From Candidatus Hydrogenedens sp. (GTDB lineage Bacteria > Hydrogenedentota > Hydrogenedentia > Hydrogenedentales > Hydrogenedentaceae): a stretch of 10,144 nucleotides of DNA. Numbering within the stretch: position 1 is the first letter of the stretch; each line of letters begins with the position of its first letter. A program made the translations under genes and the position numbers. The stretch is from contig JAIWNQ010000292.1 of the NCBI GenBank assembly GCA_020216745.1, positions 1-10,144 of the forward strand. The letters are read 5' to 3'. The notes beneath the pieces are model-generated. The model saw only the letters and a program-made list of their open reading frames with translations, was not told the origin of the DNA and ran no database searches. Below are positions 8,601-10,144 of this stretch, piece by piece.

Positions 8601-10144
8601 ATATAGGTAATACAGGCAAAATATACGATTTACAGATAGATAATTCTGGTGTATTTGGGAAAGGTGGTATTGGAGCATTATGCGGATATAATAAAGGTCG
8701 TGTAGAGCGATGTTATGTTACTGGATCAACGACGATAGGTGGTAGTAACAATGTAGGAAGTTTAGTGGGGAATAATGATGGTACCGTAACGCAGAGTTAT
8801 TCGACAGGTTCAGTATCGGGCGATTGGAAAGTTGGTGGTCTTGTGGGATTGAATGGTGGTACCATAACACAGAGTTATTCGACGGGTTCAGTGTCGGGAA
8901 GTAGTTCTGTTGGCGGCCTTGTAGGAGTTAATTATAGTGGTGTTATAACACAGAGTTATGCTACAGGTTCGGTAGTGGGTGGTGATAACATAGGTGGTCT
9001 TGTGGGAGAGAATGATGGTAGTGGTACTGTAATGCAGAGTTATGCCACAGGTCCGGTAACAGGAACAGGTTTTTATGTCGGTGGTCTTGTGGGAATAAGT
9101 TATAGTGGTTCTATCGTAACACAGAGTTATGCTACGGGTTTGGTGTCGGGTAATTATGGTATTGGCGGTCTTGTGGGGGGAAATGGTGGAACCGTGTCGC
9201 AGAGTTATTCGACGGGTTCGGTGTCAGGCGGTGAGAATGTCGGTGGTCTTGTGGGGCTGAATTGGAGTGCTGTAGAGCAGAGTTATTGGGACAAAGAGGC
9301 CTCGGGTCAGACGACATCTGGGGGGGGAACTGGCAAGACGACCGCGGAGATGAAACAGCAGGTGACCTATATTGGCTGGAATTTTATAACGATTTGGGGA
9401 ATAGTAGAAAATGAAACCTATCCATACTTGAAAACAGTGCCACAGAAAACATCTGTTCCGTCTGTAATAGGCATAAGTCAGAGTTCCGCTGAGAGTTCTA
9501 TAACGGGAGCAGGATTAACAGTAGGGAGTATAACCCAGAAATGTAGCGATACAGTGTCAGAGGGCAATGTAATCAGTCAGAGTCCAACAGCAGGGACCGA
9601 GGTGAGTCCGGGCATGGAGGTGAATTTGGTAGTATCTACAGGACCTTGTGCTGTAACAATACCTAATGTGGTTGGTTTATTACAGAGTACAGCGGAGAGT
9701 TTGATAATATCAGCGGGGTTATATGTGGGGAATGTAAGTCAACAGTGTAATAATACAGTGGAATCTGGTAAAGTTATTAGTCAAAACCCTACTGGAGGGA
9801 CACAAACGAGTATAGGAAGCACAGTGAATTTGGTAGTATCTACAGGACCGTGTCCGGTGACAATACCTAATGTGGTTGGATTGGTTCAGAGTACAGCGGA
9901 GAGTTTGATAATATCAGCGGGGTTATATGTAGGGAATGTAAGTCAACAGTGTAATAATACAGTGGAATCTGGTAAAGTTATTAGTCAAAATCCTACTGGA
10001 GGGACACAAACGAGTATAGGAAGCACAGTGAATTTGGTAGTATCTACAGGACCGTGTTCGGTGACAATACCTAATGTGGTTGGATTGGTTCAGAGTACAG
10101 CGGAGAGTTTGATAATATCAGCGGGGTTATATGTAGGGAATGTA
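5684..10144 (+). CDS. Giant secreted GLUG/PASTA repeat protein (3' end outside window)
   Basis: One frame runs without a stop from ATG 5684 to the last base: at least 1487 residues. AAGGAG at 5669-5674 supports the start. Residues 1-27 (MKKQ, then a hydrophobic stretch ending SVLL) look like an export signal, though no clear cleavage motif is seen. The order is: GLUG module A (36-288), GLUG module B (294-548), five PASTA units (553-892), GLUG module C (893-1250), then PASTA units from 1258 on. GLUG modules are known from secreted adhesin- and peptidase-like proteins. PASTA domains are known from cell-wall-sensing kinases and penicillin-binding proteins, and also occur as tandem spacers in surface proteins. 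No enzyme domain or membrane anchor is seen in this part. A surface or extracellular adhesive or structural role is inferred. GC is clearly higher than in the upstream genes. Confidence 0.9.
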   Translation, partial: MKKQTVLFPLIKSVVVLCLLIPSVLLTKDSYPVILISNVNELQNIGNDAGYPLDGEYELTQDIDASDTINWNDGAGFVPIGTKDNPFVGRFDGNGHKIHRLYINRSGQGNVGLFGYIGKGGEVLNLGIEEGWITGSGYTGILAGYSGGMVRNCYTTGVVSGDCDIGGLVGRNYYGTITQSYSTGVVSGGPWNIGGLVGYNGGGTITQSYSTGRVLGSGDDIGGLVGDNNGGTIMQSYWDKETSGQTTSSGGTGKTTAEMKQQATYVGWDFENVWTIEEGVRYPYLRALGPTQEPTVIEIDSLSELQLVGSGGWDYPPWGHYKLVADIDAWDTINWNSGAGFVPIGSNSPFVGKFDGNGHKIRRLYINRSEQDNVGLFGYIFRGGEVINLGIEEGWIQGKGSTGILAGYSLGVVRNCYTTGVVSGSGSVGGLVGINDYSGTITQSYSTGGVSGSRYIGGLVGRNYSGTITQSYSTGRVLGSEYIGGLVGYNDSGKITGSYWDKETSGQSSSAGAIGKTTAQMKHQATFVDWDFTTVWGIVENTTYPYLKWQYQVPDVVGLSQSSAESAITGAGLTVGTVTQQCSDTVPAGNVISQTPTAGTQVSPGTTVDLVVSTGLCPVNIPNVVGMSQSSAESAITGAGLTVGTVTQQCSDTVSAGNVISQNPPAETQVSPGAEINLVISTGPCPVNVPNVVGMSQSSAEDLIRGAGLTIGTVTQQCSDTVPVGNVISQNPSAGQQVNPGTSVDLVVSTGPCPVEVPNVVGMSQSSASSAITGAGLTVGTISQQCRNDVPAGDVISQTPTAGTQVSPGVEVNLVISTGPCAVNVPDVVGKPRGDAESTITGAGLTVGTVTQQCSDTVSAGNVISQSPTAEMQVDPGTTVELVVSTGNCPTPISSIEELQKIGNDPGYPLNGEYELTQDIDASETINWNDGAGFAPIGTEANPFVGRFDGNGHKITSLLINRTATNNVGLFSYIGNTGKIYDLQIDNSGVFGKGGIGALCGYNKGRVERCYVTGSTTIGGSNNVGSLVGNNDGTVTQSYSTGSVSGDWKVGGLVGLNGGTITQSYSTGSVSGSSSVGGLVGVNYSGVITQSYATGSVVGGDNIGGLVGENDGSGTVMQSYATGPVTGTGFYVGGLVGISYSGSIVTQSYATGLVSGNYGIGGLVGGNGGTVSQSYSTGSVSGGENVGGLVGLNWSAVEQSYWDKEASGQTTSGGGTGKTTAEMKQQVTYIGWNFITIWGIVENETYPYLKTVPQKTSVPSVIGISQSSAESSITGAGLTVGSITQKCSDTVSEGNVISQSPTAGTEVSPGMEVNLVVSTGPCAVTIPNVVGLLQSTAESLIISAGLYVGNVSQQCNNTVESGKVISQNPTGGTQTSIGSTVNLVVSTGPCPVTIPNVVGLVQSTAESLIISAGLYVGNVSQQCNNTVESGKVISQNPTGGTQTSIGSTVNLVVSTGPCSVTIPNVVGLVQSTAESLIISAGLYVGNV
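5789..6547 (+). repeat. GLUG module A (residues 36-288)
   Basis: It begins with a conserved entry segment (ELQNIGND, YELTQDIDAS, GFVPIG, FVGRFDGNGHKI, NVGLFGYI). Three GLUG units of 24-28 residues follow from 6176, 6260 and 6344, each of the form IGGLVG-x-N-x-GTITQSYSTG. It ends with a cap: SYWDKETSGQ, GKTTAEMKQQ, GWDFENVW, YPYL. The periodic glycines and short strands suggest a beta-solenoid, as inferred for GLUG proteins. All GGLVG cores use the codons gga-ggc-ttg-gtc-ggt. Confidence 0.85.
6563..7327 (+). repeat. GLUG module B (residues 294-548)
   Basis: It is a second copy of the whole module A architecture: entry segment (YKLVADIDAW, GFVPIG, FVGKFDGNGHKI), three GLUG units starting at 6965, 7049 and 7130, then the cap (SYWDKETSGQ, GKTTAQMKHQ, YPYLKW). 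Long stretches of DNA match module A, including identical gga-ggc-ttg-gtc-ggt codons in the cores. A and B are therefore a segmental duplication. The entry segment reads GGWDYPPWG where A and C have GND-x-GYPL. Confidence 0.85.
7340..8359 (+). repeat. PASTA array 1: five units of exactly 204 bp
   Basis: Units start at 7340, 7544, 7748, 7952 and 8156 and end at 8359, so 5 x 204 bp with no insertion or deletion. Each 68-residue unit follows (V/I)P-x-VVG, a helix with SSAES, AGLTVGTVTQQC, VISQ-x-P, and NLV(I/V)STG-x-C, the standard PASTA pattern. Residues 30 and 65 of every unit are cysteine. The fifth unit is the most divergent (KPRGDAEST in the helix) and leads directly into GLUG module C. Confidence 0.92.
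8360..9433 (+). repeat. GLUG module C (residues 893-1250), expanded to seven GLUG units
   Basis: The entry segment matches module A closely: 8426-8548 against 5855-5977 differ at about 7 of 123 bases by eye. The GLUG array (from 8753) then has seven units, with cores at residues 1024, 1050, 1076, 1103, 1132, 1160 and 1186, and ends with the same cap (SYWDKEASGQ, GKTTAEMKQQ, YPYLK). Unlike A and B, its cores mostly use ggt-ggt-ctt-gtg-gga or close variants, so this array expanded separately. Confidence 0.85.
9320..9327 (+). repeat. Run of eight G inside the repeat gene
   Basis: G8 in the cap of module C (codons tct-ggg-ggg-gga-act). Module A has tct-tcg-ggt-gga-act at the same place. A second run, G7, lies at 6244-6250 in module A. 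Both are in frame here. Such tracts can slip during replication. Confidence 0.8.
9455..10144 (+). repeat. PASTA array 2: three complete 204-bp units and 78 bp of a fourth
   Basis: Units start at 9455, 9659, 9863 and 10067, again exactly 204 bp apart; the last is cut by the window edge. The first unit resembles array 1 (SSAESSITGAG, TQKC). The second to fourth form a different subtype (LQSTAESLIISAG or VQSTAESLIISAG, LYVGNVSQQC). Units two and three differ at about 7 of 204 bases by eye, and the 78 bp of unit four match unit three exactly, indicating recent tandem duplication. All three complete units keep both cysteines. Confidence 0.92.

Noticed and set aside
5833..9317. Many open frames of 60-130 codons on the minus strand across the repeat gene
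   Set aside because: They are antisense shadows of the GLUG and PASTA repeats: they recur with the repeat period, have low-complexity products and lack ribosome binding sites. The + strand frame is continuous and matches known domain families.
7340..10144. Regular direct repeats that might be read as a CRISPR-like or non-coding repeat array
   Set aside because: The 204-bp units are coding, stay in one frame, and vary mostly as protein domains do; there is no short repeat/unique spacer pattern.

Overview
The window holds three kinds of bacterial content, all on the + strand. It runs from the end of an ABC-2 type transporter pair, through a single sugar-aminotransferase-type gene, into the first 4.46 kb of a very large secreted repeat protein that runs off the right edge. 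The first part is AT-rich (mid-30s % GC by rough count). The repeat gene is in the high 40s and strongly G-over-C on its coding strand. The style (a permease fused to a pseudopilin-like C-terminal module, a DegT-family enzyme starting 'LAIFGGEPVR', and a GLUG/PASTA giant protein) suggests an uncultured bacterium near the Planctomycetes/PVC or Hydrogenedentes-type lineages. That assignment is inference from protein style only.

Layout: (1) 1-354, the 3' end of an ABC ATPase gene, overlapping by 11 nt with (2) 344-3862, a 1172-residue polytopic membrane protein with two permease-like halves and a large non-membrane C-terminal domain. (3) 3863-4058, a spacer with a plausible promoter and a 12-bp palindrome. 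(4) 4059-5270, a complete DegT/DnrJ/EryC1/StrS-type PLP aminotransferase. (5) 5271-5683, an AT-rich spacer with a strong-looking extended -10 promoter (5461-5489) and a leader of about 190 nt. (6) 5684-10144, one uninterrupted reading frame of at least 1487 codons, still open at the window edge. It carries a signal-peptide-like start and the order GLUG module A, GLUG module B, five PASTA repeats, GLUG module C, then three complete PASTA repeats and part of a fourth.

The first two genes are almost certainly translated together and form one transporter. The aminotransferase has its own likely promoter, and nothing in the sequence ties it to its neighbours except proximity. The repeat protein is probably exported and acts at or outside the cell surface. 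Its most notable properties are the exact 204-bp period of every PASTA unit, a conserved pair of cysteines in all eight complete PASTA units, and repeat-specific codon choice showing that the arrays have been homogenised or expanded separately.
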